Positions 15,456 to 24,315 of a stretch of DNA of 64,000 bases are shown piece after piece. Each line of letters begins with the position of its first letter. The stretch's first letter is position 1. The translations under genes were made by a program, and so were the position numbers. The notes beneath the pieces are model-generated. The model saw only the letters and a list, made by a program, of their open reading frames with translations, was not told where the DNA came from and searched no databases. The stretch comes from Pseudomonas lalkuanensis (GTDB lineage: Bacteria > Pseudomonadota > Gammaproteobacteria > Pseudomonadales > Pseudomonadaceae), in the NCBI RefSeq assembly GCF_008807375.1, contig NZ_CP043311.1, forward strand, positions 1,220,001 through 1,284,000, in the 5' to 3' direction.

Positions 15456-18400
15456 TTAACGCAGGCTCACATGCCGGCTGATCAGCGCCCGCAGTGCGGC
15501 CGGCTTCACCGGCTTGGCCAGGTAGTCCAGGCCGGCGGCGTGGACTTCGGCCACCAGTTCGGCGCGGCCGTCGGCGCTGATCACTACGCCAGGCAGCGGT
15601 TCGCCCAGGCGGGTGCGTAGCCAGGCCATGAGTTCGGTGCCGGTTTCCCCTTCATCCAGGTGGTAGTCCACCAGCGCCAGTTGCGGCCGCACATCCTCGG
15701 CCAGCAGGTGCTCGCATTCCAGGCGGTTGCGCGCCGTCCAGACCTGGCAGCCCCAGCGTGACAGCAGGCTGTGCATGCCGGTGAGGATGCTGTCCTCGTT
15801 GTCGATGCACAGCACCTGGGTTCCGGTAAGGGCCTGGCCGTTGGCTTCAGCCTGCTTCTGCTTGACGGGGGAGGGCTGTTGCGTGCGGGCAATGGGCACG
15901 GTGACGCTGAATACGCTGCCCTTGCCCGGCCAGGAGCGTACTTCCAACTTGTGGCCGAGCACGCGGCAGAGACCGTCGGCAATCGCCAGGCCCAGGCCAA
16001 GGCCCTTCTCGGCGCGGGTCTGGTGGCTATCCAGGCGCTTGAACTCCTCGAATATCACTTTGCGCTTGTCTTCGGGTATGCCCGGGCCACGGTCCCAGAC
16101 TTCCAGGCGCAGGTTGTCGCCGTCACGGCGGACGCCCAGCAGCACGCGTCCCCTGGCGTAGCGGAAGGCGTTGGTGAGGAAGTTCTGCAGCACTCGGCGC
16201 AGCAGTTTCATGTCGCTTTCCACCCGCAGCTTGCTGCCGCGCAGACGGAAGTCCATGTCCTGTTCCTGGGCCAGCACCTTGAACTCGGCGCCAAGGGTGT
16301 CGAACAGCGAGGCGAGCGGGAACGCGGTGCGGTCGGGGGTCACACGGCCGCTTTCCAGGCGCGAGATGTCCAGCAGGTCGGTGATCAGGTCCTCGGCAGA
16401 GCGCAGCGAGCTGTCCAGGTGGTTCACCAGTTCGCGGGCCTCACGGGGCAGCGCGTCCTGCTGGTGGCCGAGGGCGGCGGAGAACAGCCGCGCCGCGTTC
16501 AGGGGCTGCATCAGGTCGTGGCTGACGGCGGCGAGGAAGCGGGTCTTGGACTGGTTGGCCGCTTCCGCGGTGCCCTTGGCCTCGGTGAGCGCCTGGTTGA
16601 GCTTGGACAATTCCCGGGTACGCTCGGCGACCCGCTGTTCCAGCCCTTCGTTGGCGTCCTTGAGCCCCCGCTCGGCCTGGCGGTACGCGGTGATGTCGGT
16701 GAAGCTCATGACGAAGCCGCCGCCGGGCATGGGGTTGCCGATCAACTCGATGACCCGGCCATTGGGGAACAGGCGCTCGGAAGTGTGCGGCGTGCCCTGG
16801 CGCATCCAGAACAGGCGGCGGGCGACATGGGATTCCACTTCGCCCGGGCCGCACAGGCCGCGCTCGGCGTTGTAGCGGATGATGTCGGCGATGGGGCGGC
16901 CGACGCTGATCAGGCCATCGGGGTAATCGAACAGTTCCAGGTAGCGGCGGTTCCAGGCCACCAGGCGCAGCGACTGGTCCACCACGCTGATGCCCTGGGT
17001 GATGTTCTCGATGGCGCCCTGCAGCAGGGCACGGTTGAACTGCAGCACCTCGGAGGCTTCGTCGGCGATGCGCACCACGTCCTCCACCTGCATCTCGCGG
17101 CCCTCGATGGCCGCCTTCACCACGGCCCGCGCCGAGGAGGCGCCGAGCACGCCGGCGAGCAGGCGTTCGGTGTGGGTTATCCAGTCCTGGTTGGCGTTCT
17201 GCGTCGGGTTGAAGCTGATGCCCAGGCGATAGGCGAAACGGATGAAGCTCTGCCGCGCCCGCTCCTCGCCGACGAAGCGCGAGGCGAGCATCAGCAGGTC
17301 GTCCACCTGTACCGCCAGCAGGGTGCGGGAACTGGCGCGCGCGGACACCTGCTGGCCAATGAAGCGGCTGGCCTGCCAGTGTTCGGAAACGCGGGTGCGG
17401 GAGAACACTGATACCCAGGCGAAGAGAATCCAGTTGCCGGCCAGGGACAGGACCACGCCCTGGGTCAGTGGCTCGATGGGCAGGTTCAGGGGGTTTTCCA
17501 TCATCCAGGCCAGGCCAGGGAAGTTCTCCAGCGGCCAGCCCAGGCCGCGCGCCATTACCGGCAGCACCAGGGTGTAGGCCCAGAGCGCGGCGCCGGCAGC
17601 CAGGCCGGCGAACACGCCACGGCGGTTGGCCTGCTTCCAGAACAGCGCGCCGATCATCGCCGGGCCGAGCTGGGCGATGGAGGCGAAGGCGATCTGGCCG
17701 ATGGTCGCCAGGCTCGCGGTGGAGCCCAGCAGGCGGTAGCTGACGTAACCCAGCAGGATGATCACCACGATGCTCACCCGGCGTACCGAGAGCATCCAGT
17801 GACGGAACACCTCGAAGGGGCGTTCGGCGTTCTGCCGGCGCAGCAGCCAGGGCAGCAGCATGTCGTTGGACACCATGGTCGACAGCGCCACGGCTTCGAC
17901 GATCACCATGCCGGTGGCCGCCGAGGCGCCGCCGATGAAGGCCAGCAGCGCCAGGGCCGGATGGGCTTCGGCCAGCGGCAGGCTGATGACGAAGGAGTCC
18001 GGCATCACGCCACCGGGCAGCAGCATCTGCCCGGCCAGGGCGATGGGCACGACGAACAGGGCAGCCAGGGCGAGATAGATCGGGAACACCCAGCGCGCCT
18101 GGCGCAGGTCACGGGGTTCGATGTTCTCCACCACCGTCACGTGGAACTGCCGGGGCAGGCAGATGATGGCGAGCATGGCGAGGCCCGTCTGCACCAGCAA
18201 CGAGGACCAATCCACAGGCTGCGACCAGTAGTGTTCCAGTTGCGTTGCGCTGCGGGCGCGTTCGAACAGGTCGTCGAAACCGTCGAACAGGCCGAAGGTG
18301 ACGTAGGCGCCCACCGCGAGGAAGGCCAGCAGCTTGACCAGGGATTCGAAGGCGATTGCCAGCACCATGCCGCGGTGGTGCTCGGTGGCGTCGAGGTTGC

Positions 18401-18935
18401 GGGTACCGAAGAGGATGGTGAACAGGGCCAGCACCAGGGATACGATCAGCGCCGTGTCCTGGGCGCGGGTGCCGGCGGATTCGGCGCCGGAGCCGATCAG
18501 CAGGTTCACCCCGAGGACGATGCCCTTGAGCTGCAGGGCGATGTAGGGCAGCACGCTGACCAGGCAGATCAGCGCCACCACCACCGCCAGGGCCTGGGAC
18601 TTGCCATAGCGCGCGGCGATGAAGTCGGCGATGGAGGTGATGTTCTCCTGCTTGCTGATGAGCACCATCTTCTGCACCACCCAGGGCGCCAGCAGCAGCA
18701 GGAGGATGGGGCCGAGGTAGATGGGCAGGAAGTTCCAGACCTGCCCGGCGGCCTGGCCGACGGCGCCGAAGAAGGTCCAGCTGGTGCAGTAGACCGCCAG
18801 CGACAGGCTGTAGACCCAGGCGCGCATGCGCGGGGAAAGCGGCGCGCTGCGGCGGTCGCCGTAGAAGGCTATGGCGAAGAGGACTGCCATATAGAGAAAG
18901 GCGACCGTGGCGATCAGCCCGCTGGACAGCGACAT
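15456..18935 (-). CDS. mxtR: Hybrid sensor histidine kinase with SLC5 transporter domain (MxtR/CrbS family)
   Basis: A 1159-residue hybrid kinase. Residues 1 to about 500 form a sodium:solute symporter (SLC5) domain with some 13 membrane helices. A cytoplasmic linker in the position of the STAC domain follows to about 600, then a PAS domain near 640-760, a coiled coil, HisKA with Ser-His-Asp-Leu-Met-Gln-Pro-Leu (phospho-His near 806), a HATPase domain (Gly-Leu-Gly-Leu-Gly-Leu-Ala-Ile) and a C-terminal receiver with phospho-Asp in Val-Asp-Tyr near 1089. This architecture is that of CrbS (Vibrio, P. fluorescens) and MxtR of P. aeruginosa, which signal through a LuxR-type regulator (CrbR/ErdR) to acetate genes such as acs and actP. 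No cognate regulator is adjacent. An inverted repeat upstream resembles sites at the yjcH-actP promoter of this window. Confidence 0.88.
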   Translation of the reverse strand: MSLSSGLIATVAFLYMAVLFAIAFYGDRRSAPLSPRMRAWVYSLSLAVYCTSWTFFGAVGQAAGQVWNFLPIYLGPILLLLLAPWVVQKMVLISKQENITSIADFIAARYGKSQALAVVVALICLVSVLPYIALQLKGIVLGVNLLIGSGAESAGTRAQDTALIVSLVLALFTILFGTRNLDATEHHRGMVLAIAFESLVKLLAFLAVGAYVTFGLFDGFDDLFERARSATQLEHYWSQPVDWSSLLVQTGLAMLAIICLPRQFHVTVVENIEPRDLRQARWVFPIYLALAALFVVPIALAGQMLLPGGVMPDSFVISLPLAEAHPALALLAFIGGASAATGMVIVEAVALSTMVSNDMLLPWLLRRQNAERPFEVFRHWMLSVRRVSIVVIILLGYVSYRLLGSTASLATIGQIAFASIAQLGPAMIGALFWKQANRRGVFAGLAAGAALWAYTLVLPVMARGLGWPLENFPGLAWMMENPLNLPIEPLTQGVVLSLAGNWILFAWVSVFSRTRVSEHWQASRFIGQQVSARASSRTLLAVQVDDLLMLASRFVGEERARQSFIRFAYRLGISFNPTQNANQDWITHTERLLAGVLGASSARAVVKAAIEGREMQVEDVVRIADEASEVLQFNRALLQGAIENITQGISVVDQSLRLVAWNRRYLELFDYPDGLISVGRPIADIIRYNAERGLCGPGEVESHVARRLFWMRQGTPHTSERLFPNGRVIELIGNPMPGGGFVMSFTDITAYRQAERGLKDANEGLEQRVAERTRELSKLNQALTEAKGTAEAANQSKTRFLAAVSHDLMQPLNAARLFSAALGHQQDALPREARELVNHLDSSLRSAEDLITDLLDISRLESGRVTPDRTAFPLASLFDTLGAEFKVLAQEQDMDFRLRGSKLRVESDMKLLRRVLQNFLTNAFRYARGRVLLGVRRDGDNLRLEVWDRGPGIPEDKRKVIFEEFKRLDSHQTRAEKGLGLGLAIADGLCRVLGHKLEVRSWPGKGSVFSVTVPIARTQQPSPVKQKQAEANGQALTGTQVLCIDNEDSILTGMHSLLSRWGCQVWTARNRLECEHLLAEDVRPQLALVDYHLDEGETGTELMAWLRTRLGEPLPGVVISADGRAELVAEVHAAGLDYLAKPVKPAALRALISRHVSLR

Positions 18936-19024
18936 TGCGACTCCGGTTGGTACGGGGGCGGGGCAGGCCCGCGAGAATTCGGCTTTCAGCAGTTTCGCAC
19001 CAAAGCCGGCAATTCGTCAGGCCG

Positions 19025-19042
19025 CTGCGACCAAGGTCGCAG
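19025..19042. promoter_or_regulatory. Inverted repeat CTGCGACC-AA-GGTCGCAG upstream of the kinase gene
   Basis: Perfect eight-base arms with a two-base centre, 90 bases upstream of the kinase start and 145 from the divergent GNAT gene. Bases 19028-19042 match 13 of 15 positions of the reverse complement of 58880-58894 in the yjcH-actP promoter. A GC-rich hairpin (AGCCCCCG-CA-CGGGGGCT) follows at 19052-19069. Confidence 0.5.
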
Positions 19043-19186
19043 GCGCTCTTGAGCCCCCGCACGGGGGCTGCTAGCGTGCTGGTTCACCCGCGCCTTTCCG
19101 TTTTTCCCGCGCGGGTACCTGCACGGCACTTCCGCTTGGCGCGACGTACTCATCCGGCAGGGTCCTTTCGCCTGAGGAGGGCGCAG

Positions 19187-19756
19187 ATGTTCAATCCACA
19201 ACCGGTCACCCTGCAGCGCGGCGCATTGCGCCTCGAGCCGCTGATGGAGGCCGATATCCCGGCGCTGGTGACCCTGGCCGAAGCCAACCGCGAAGTCCTG
19301 GTCTACATGAATGGTCCGTTGCGGCCCGACTGGTATCGCCAGGCCCTGGCCGCCCAGCGGGAAGGTCGGGCAGTGGTCTTCGCCATCCGCCTGGGCGACA
19401 ACCTGGTGGGTACCACGCGCTTCGCCGATTTCATGCCCAGCCTGCCGGCCGCCGAAATCGGCTGGACCTGGCTGGCCGCCGGCGAGCATGGCAGCGGCCT
19501 GAACGCCTCGATCAAGTACCTGATGCTGCGCCACGCCTTCGAAGAGTGGCAGCTGGTGCGGGTGCAACTGAAGACCGCCGCCAGCAACCTGCGCTCCCAG
19601 CGAGCCATCGAGAAACTGGGCGCGCAGCGCGAGGGTGTGCTGCGCAACCATCGCCGCCTGGCCGACGGCCGCCTCGACGACAGCGTGCTCTACAGCATCA
19701 CCGACCACGACTGGCCGGAGGTCAGGCAACGCCTGGAGGCGCTGTTCAGCGCATAG
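19187..19756 (+). CDS. GNAT family N-acetyltransferase
   Basis: A 189-residue GNAT protein of the RimJ/RimL-like type that transfers acetyl from acetyl-CoA to an amine. Leu-Arg-Leu-Glu-Pro-Leu near residue 15, a Gly-Thr-Thr-Arg-Phe strand and Ser-Gln-Arg-Ala-Ile-Glu-Lys-Leu-Gly-Ala near 140, the last a conserved part of the acetyl-CoA site in this subgroup, are visible. ATG 19187 follows GAGGAGG. The AraC-type gene begins two bases after its stop, so the pair is an operon. The substrate is unknown. Confidence 0.85.
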   Translation: MFNPQPVTLQRGALRLEPLMEADIPALVTLAEANREVLVYMNGPLRPDWYRQALAAQREGRAVVFAIRLGDNLVGTTRFADFMPSLPAAEIGWTWLAAGEHGSGLNASIKYLMLRHAFEEWQLVRVQLKTAASNLRSQRAIEKLGAQREGVLRNHRRLADGRLDDSVLYSITDHDWPEVRQRLEALFSA

Positions 19757-19758
19757 CC

Positions 19759-20601
19759 GTGAGCGAGCAGAGGGAAGACGCGCATTTCTGGCAGGCGGGC
19801 CATCTGGATGGCCTGGAGCTGTTGTCTGCACGCTATATAGAACATCGCTTCGCGCCCCATGTGCATGACGGCTATGTGATCGCCGTGGTGGAGGCGGGCG
19901 CCGAGCGCTACCGCTATCGCGGCGTCGATCACCTGGCCGGTGCCGGCAGCCTGGCGTTGATCAACCCGGATGAGGTGCACACCGGCTCCAAGGGGCACGA
20001 CGACGGCTGGCGCTACCGGGTGTTCTATCCGGATGTCGCCCTGGTGCGCAGTGCCCTTGAAGAACTCGAACTGCCGCTGGCCGGGATGCCGGCCTTCATC
20101 GGTAGCGTTCACCACGATCCCGACCTGGTCCGGATGTTCACTCATCTCCATCGGTTGCTGGAAGCGAATGCCAGTGCCCTGGAGCAACAGACAGCCTGGC
20201 GCGAGGCCTTGCTGGCGCTGTTCCGTCGCCATTCCAGATTGCCTGAACCCGGCGCTCCTGGTCGCGAGCCCCTGGCCGTGCTGCACGCCAAGGAACTGCT
20301 GCGCGAACGCCTGGCCGAGCCGCCGTCCCTTGAGGAGCTGGCCAGCGCGGTGAGGCTCTCGCCCTTCCACTTCGCCCGCACGTTCCGCCGGTCTACCGGC
20401 ATGCCGCCGCACGCCTGGCTCAAGCAACAGCGTCTGGACCAGGCCCGGGCCCTGCTCAGGGCCGGCTGCACGCCAGCCGGCGTGGCAGCCCAGCTGGGCT
20501 TCGCCGACCAGAGCCACCTGACCCGTCAGTTCAAGCAGGCCTATGGCGTGGGACCGGGCGAATATCGCAACGCCTGCGCAAGATCGTTCAAGACCCATTG
20601 A
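19759..20601 (+). CDS. AraC family transcriptional regulator
   Basis: A 280-residue regulator with an N-terminal cupin-like AraC-binding domain (His-x-His-Asp-Gly-Tyr-Val-Ile, then Ile-Asn-Pro-Asp-Glu-Val-His-Thr-Gly) and a C-terminal AraC double helix-turn-helix (Leu-Ala-Ser-Ala-Val-Arg-Leu-Ser-Pro-Phe-His-Phe-Ala-Arg and Leu-Gly-Phe-Ala-Asp-Gln-Ser-His). GTG 19759 was chosen because it lies two bases after the GNAT stop and gives the family length. The azlCD genes follow 36 bases later, so this regulator may control them; regulators of this subclass often neighbour LysE or AzlC amino-acid exporters. That link is inferred. Confidence 0.83.
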   Translation: MSEQREDAHFWQAGHLDGLELLSARYIEHRFAPHVHDGYVIAVVEAGAERYRYRGVDHLAGAGSLALINPDEVHTGSKGHDDGWRYRVFYPDVALVRSALEELELPLAGMPAFIGSVHHDPDLVRMFTHLHRLLEANASALEQQTAWREALLALFRRHSRLPEPGAPGREPLAVLHAKELLRERLAEPPSLEELASAVRLSPFHFARTFRRSTGMPPHAWLKQQRLDQARALLRAGCTPAGVAAQLGFADQSHLTRQFKQAYGVGPGEYRNACARSFKTH

Positions 20602-20637
20602 GGGCCGTCCGCTAGCCTTCCGGGACAAGGAGGCCCC

Positions 20638-21369
20638 ATGTCCCGTATCACTGAGTTCATCCACGGCGCCCGAGACATCGTCCCGATGATCGTCGGCGCC
20701 ATCCCGTTCGGCATCATCTTCGGCACCCTCGCGGCCGGGGCCGGACTGTCCGCCTGGCAGACCCTCGGCATGTCGCTGCTGGTGTTCGCCGGTTCGTCCC
20801 AGTTCATCGCCATCACCCTGCTGAGCGGCGGCGCCGGGGCGGCTGTGGTGCTGCTGACCACCTTCGTGGTCAACCTGCGTCATGCCCTCTACAGCGCAAC
20901 CCTGCAGCCCTTTGTGCGACATCTGCCGACCCGCTGGCGCATGCCGCTGGCCTTCTGGCTGACCGACGAAGCCTTCGCCGTGGTGCAGCATCGCTATGCC
21001 GAGAAGGACGACTCGCCGCACAAGCACTGGTACTTCTTCGGCGCCGCCCTGGCCATGTACCTGAACTGGCAGCTCTGCACCCTGGTGGGCGTACTGTTCG
21101 GCCAGGCGGTGCCCAACCTGGCGGCCTGGGGCCTGGACTTCGCCATGCTCGCCACCTTCATCGGCATCGTCGTGCCCATGCTGCGCAACAAGCCGCAGGT
21201 GGCCGCCGCCCTGGTGGCCGGTGCCGTGGCTCTGGCTTGCCAGGGCCTGCCGTACAAGCTGGGCCTGATGGCCGCCGCCCTCTGCGGCATCGCCGTGGGC
21301 GTAGTGCTGGAGCGTCGTTATCGCCTCGATCTGATCCGGGAGGACATCTCGTGCAAACCTGGAGCCTGA
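20638..21369 (+). CDS. azlC: AzlC family branched-chain amino acid exporter, large subunit
   Basis: A 243-residue integral membrane protein of the AzlC/YgaZ family with about six to seven helices. Near the N-terminus are Ile-Val-Gly-Ala-Ile-Pro-Phe-Gly and Gly-Ser-Ser-Gln-Phe, and Asn-Leu-Arg-His-Ala-Leu-Tyr-Ser follows. AzlC with AzlD exports branched-chain amino acids or related compounds. The ATG follows AAGGAGG. The azlD start lies inside its last 19 bases. Confidence 0.88.
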   Translation: MSRITEFIHGARDIVPMIVGAIPFGIIFGTLAAGAGLSAWQTLGMSLLVFAGSSQFIAITLLSGGAGAAVVLLTTFVVNLRHALYSATLQPFVRHLPTRWRMPLAFWLTDEAFAVVQHRYAEKDDSPHKHWYFFGAALAMYLNWQLCTLVGVLFGQAVPNLAAWGLDFAMLATFIGIVVPMLRNKPQVAAALVAGAVALACQGLPYKLGLMAAALCGIAVGVVLERRYRLDLIREDISCKPGA

Positions 21370-21680
21370 TTCTCGGTATGGCGGTCATTACCTTCGCCAT
21401 CCGCTACAGCCTGTTCGCCTGGCCCAACCTGAGTTTCCCACCGGTGGTGCGCCAGGGCCTGCACTACGTGCCGACCGCTGTGCTCACCGCCATCGTGGTT
21501 CCGGGAATGCTGATGCCCGATGGCCAGAGCATGCAGCTGACGGTGGACAACGCCTACCTGCTGGCGGGGCTCGGCGCCATCCTGATTGCCGCGCTGACGC
21601 GCCACCTGCTGGCGACCATCCTCGGTGGCCTGGTGCTGTTCTTCCTGCTGCGCTGGGCGCTGGGGCAGCTGCCGATCTAG
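21351..21680 (+). CDS. azlD: AzlD family branched-chain amino acid exporter, small subunit
   Basis: A 109-residue membrane protein of the AzlD/YgaH family with four predicted helices. It has an early Thr-Phe-Ala-Ile-Arg-Tyr-Ser-Leu and Val-Pro-Thr-Ala-Val-Leu-Thr-Ala, both typical of the family. GTG 21351 follows GGGAGGACATCTC and overlaps azlC by 19 bases, consistent with translational coupling and a two-subunit exporter. Confidence 0.87.
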   Translation: MQTWSLILGMAVITFAIRYSLFAWPNLSFPPVVRQGLHYVPTAVLTAIVVPGMLMPDGQSMQLTVDNAYLLAGLGAILIAALTRHLLATILGGLVLFFLLRWALGQLPI

Positions 21681-21682
21681 GC

Positions 21683-21778
21683 CTGTGGGAGCGATTTCAA
21701 TCGCGAAAGCGGAGGGGCGTGCCGTCGTTGGCAAACTCAGCCCTCCGGGCTGCTTCGCGAATGAATTCGCTCCTACGG
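21683..21778. repeat. REP pair after azlD
   Basis: A left unit TGTGGGAGCGATTTCAATCG (ATTTCAATCG variant) and a right unit CGCGAATGAATTCGCTCC in inverted orientation, separated by about 45 bases containing CAGCCCTCCGGGCTG. It starts three bases after the azlD stop. Confidence 0.8.
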
Positions 21779-21902
21779 GATTTTTCCTCGAAGATCTTCC
21801 TGGTGGATGTGGCTTTCGGCCATTGTCCTGCTGTCCAATCAGCGACGTGCGGATTCAGTCGCACGGGGCTACTCCACTGCCAACCACCAGGTACCAAGGA
21901 AG

Positions 21903-23777
21903 ATGAGCCAACACTCGCAATTCGCCCTGCTGGGCACACGGCGGTTCCTGCCGTTCTTCGTGACCCAGCTGCTCGGCGCCTTCAACGACAACATCTTCAA
22001 GCAGTCGCTGATCCTCGCCATCCTCTACAAGCTGGCCATCTTCGGCGACAAGAGCATCTTCACCAACCTCTGCGCGCTGCTGTTCATCCTGCCGTTCTTC
22101 CTGTTTTCCGCCCTGGGTGGACAGTTCGGCGAGAAGTTCGCCAAGGACGCGTTGATCCGCGCCATCAAGCTGGCCGAAGTGGCGATCATGGCGGTGGGCG
22201 CACTGGGTTTCTTCTTCGACAGCCTGCCGTTGCTGTTCCTGGCGCTGTTCGCCATGGGGACCCACTCGGCGCTGTTCGGTCCGGTGAAATACTCGATCCT
22301 GCCGCAGGTGCTGCGCGAGGACGAACTGGTGGGGGGCAACGCCCTGGTGGAAATGGGCACCTTCCTGGCCATCCTCGCCGGTACCATCAGCGCCGGCGTC
22401 ATGATGTCCGTCGAACGCTACGAGCCGGTGGTGGCCTGCGCCATCGTCCTCACCGCCAGCCTGGGCTACCTGGCCAGCCGCGGCATTCCCCGCGCGGCAG
22501 CGGCGCTACCGGGGCTTACGCTGGACTGGAACATCTTCCGACAGTCCTGGCAGATCATGCGCCTGGGGCTGGGCCAGCGGCCGTCGGTGTCGCGCTCGCT
22601 GGTGGGCAACTCCTGGTTCTGGTTCCTCGGCGCGGTGTACCTGACGCAGATCCCGGCCTACTCCAAGGAGCTGCTGCATGGCGACGAGAGTGTGGTGACG
22701 CTGATCCTCACCGTGTTCTCGGTGGGGATCGCCATGGGCTCGATGCTCTGCGAACGCCTCTCGGGCGGCAAGGTGGAGATCGGCCTGGTGCCGTTCGGCT
22801 CCATTGGCCTGACCCTGTTCGGCCTGCTGCTCTGGTGGCATTCCGGCGAGTTCCCGCAGGGTGCCGTGCCGCATGACTGGCTGGCGCTGCTGGGCCACGG
22901 CCAGGCCTGGCTGATCCTTGCCGACATCCTCGGTATCGGTCTGTTCGGCGGTTTCTACATCGTGCCGCTCTACGCGCTGATCCAGTCGCGTACCGCGGAG
23001 AACGAACGGGCCCGGGTGATCGCCGCGAACAATATCCTCAATGCGTTGTTCATGGTGGTGTCGGCCGTCGCCTCGATCCTGTTCCTCAGCGTTGCCGGGC
23101 TGTCGATTCCCGAGTTGTTCCTGGTGGTGTCGCTGATGAACATCGCGGTGAACAGCTATATCTTCAAGATCGTTCCCGAGTTCACCATGCGCTTCCTGGT
23201 CTGGCTGCTGGGCCATTCCATGTATCGCGTGGAGCACAAGGGCCTGGAAGCGATTCCCGAGGAAGGCCCGGCGGTGCTGGTGTGCAACCACGTGTCCTTC
23301 GTCGATGCACTGCTGATTGGTGGTGCGGTGCGGCGGCCGGTGCGCTTCGTCATGTACTACAAGATCTACCAGCTGCCGGTGCTTAACTTCATCTTCCGCA
23401 CGGCCGGGACCGTACCCATCGCGGCGCGCCACGAGGACCTGCTGGTGTACGACGCGGCCTTCAAGAGGATCGCCGAGTACCTGCGCAACGGCGAAGTGGT
23501 GTGCATCTTCCCCGAGGGCAAGCTGACCGGCGATGGCGAGCTGAACGAGTTCAAGAGCGGCATCGAACGTATCCTCGAAGAAAACCCGGTGCCGGTGATT
23601 CCCATGGCGTTGCAGGGGCTCTGGGGCAGCTTCTTCAGCCGCGATCCGGGCAAGGGTTTCTTCAAGCGATTCTGGTCGCACATCCGCCTGGTGGCCGGGT
23701 CGCCCCTGTCGCCGGAACTGGCTGATCGGCAGACATTGCAATTGCAGGTGGCCGAATTGCGGGGGGATGCCCGCTGA
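21903..23777 (+). CDS. MFS transporter fused to lysophospholipid acyltransferase (LplT-Aas-like)
   Basis: A 624-residue fusion. Residues 1 to about 410 form an MFS domain resembling the lysophospholipid flippase LplT (early Leu-Leu-Gly-Ala-Phe-Asn-Asp-Asn). Residues about 430-620 form a PlsC-type acyltransferase with Asn-His-Val-Ser-Phe-Val-Asp (the NHxxxxD catalytic motif) and Phe-Pro-Glu-Gly-Lys. The AMP-ligase domain of E. coli Aas is absent. It probably moves and reacylates lysophospholipids at the inner membrane. ATG 21903 follows AAGGAAG. A strong terminator follows immediately. Confidence 0.85.
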   Translation: MSQHSQFALLGTRRFLPFFVTQLLGAFNDNIFKQSLILAILYKLAIFGDKSIFTNLCALLFILPFFLFSALGGQFGEKFAKDALIRAIKLAEVAIMAVGALGFFFDSLPLLFLALFAMGTHSALFGPVKYSILPQVLREDELVGGNALVEMGTFLAILAGTISAGVMMSVERYEPVVACAIVLTASLGYLASRGIPRAAAALPGLTLDWNIFRQSWQIMRLGLGQRPSVSRSLVGNSWFWFLGAVYLTQIPAYSKELLHGDESVVTLILTVFSVGIAMGSMLCERLSGGKVEIGLVPFGSIGLTLFGLLLWWHSGEFPQGAVPHDWLALLGHGQAWLILADILGIGLFGGFYIVPLYALIQSRTAENERARVIAANNILNALFMVVSAVASILFLSVAGLSIPELFLVVSLMNIAVNSYIFKIVPEFTMRFLVWLLGHSMYRVEHKGLEAIPEEGPAVLVCNHVSFVDALLIGGAVRRPVRFVMYYKIYQLPVLNFIFRTAGTVPIAARHEDLLVYDAAFKRIAEYLRNGEVVCIFPEGKLTGDGELNEFKSGIERILEENPVPVIPMALQGLWGSFFSRDPGKGFFKRFWSHIRLVAGSPLSPELADRQTLQLQVAELRGDAR

Positions 23778-23780
23778 ATG

Positions 23781-23808
23781 AAAAAGCCCGCCGATTGGCG
23801 GGCTTTTT
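23781..23808. terminator. Strong bidirectional terminator
   Basis: A 12-base perfect stem AAAAAGCCCGCC / GGCGGGCTTTTT with a GATT loop, four bases after the acyltransferase stop and 14 before the stop of the convergent sugE gene. The A- and T-tracts make it work in both directions. Confidence 0.93.
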
Positions 23809-23821
23809 CATTGGGGGCCGG

Positions 23822-24136
23822 TCAGTGGCTGAGCTTGAGGCCGATCAGGCCACCGACAATCAGCGTGACACTGAGCAGGCGCACCAGCGCCATCGACTCG
23901 CCGAACAGGATGACCCCGGCGATCACCGTACCGACCGCGCCGACACCGGTCCAGATGGCGTAGGCGGTGCCGAGCGGCAGCTCCTTCATGGCCAGGCCCA
24001 GCAGGCCAAGGCTGATGAGCATGGCGAGGACGGTGAGGGCGGTGGGCAGTGGCTTGCTGAAACCGTCGGTGTACTTCAGGCCTACGGCCCAGCCCACCTC
24101 GAACAGGCCGGCGAAGAAGAGAATGATCCAGGACAT
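23822..24136 (-). CDS. sugE: SugE/Gdx family SMR transporter (guanidinium exporter)
   Basis: A 104-residue small multidrug resistance protein with four helices. [12 protein letters not shown]-x-Trp-Ala-Val-Gly carries the essential membrane Glu near residue 13. Lys-Tyr-Thr-x-Gly-Phe-Ser and Met-Lys-x-Leu-Pro-x-Gly-Thr-Ala-Tyr-Ala-x-Trp-Thr-Gly-x-Gly-Ala-Val-Gly match the SugE/Gdx subfamily rather than EmrE. Gdx proteins export guanidinium in exchange for protons. A guanidine-II riboswitch in the leader independently supports this. The start follows TGGAG. Confidence 0.93.
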   Translation of the reverse strand: MSWIILFFAGLFEVGWAVGLKYTDGFSKPLPTALTVLAMLISLGLLGLAMKELPLGTAYAIWTGVGAVGTVIAGVILFGESMALVRLLSVTLIVGGLIGLKLSH

Positions 24137-24167
24137 GGTGAGCTCCAGATGGACGACAGATTGGGGT

Positions 24168-24214
24168 GGGGCCGTCCCCGTTGATCACTCGCAGAGTGGT
24201 AAGGTCGTCCTTAC
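24168..24214 (-). promoter_or_regulatory. Guanidine-II (mini-ykkC) riboswitch upstream of sugE
   Basis: Read on the minus strand there are two hairpins with ACGR tetraloops, the defining feature of the class: GTAAGG-ACGA-CCTTAC (24214 to 24199) and GGGG-ACGG-CCCC (24179 to 24168). They are joined by a 19-base linker that itself contains CACTC-TGC-GAGTG. The sugE Shine-Dalgarno lies about 20 bases beyond the second hairpin. In this class guanidinium bound by the paired loops exposes the ribosome site. Motif and gene context agree. Confidence 0.9.
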
Positions 24215-24315
24215 GCTGTGCAGTATTTTGCACATCCTGACTGGCTGGGCAAGTCCGCCGGGATCGACGGGCCTGCCCAGGCAGGAGAGCGCCGGTCGGG
24301 GCCGGCGCGGCAGGG

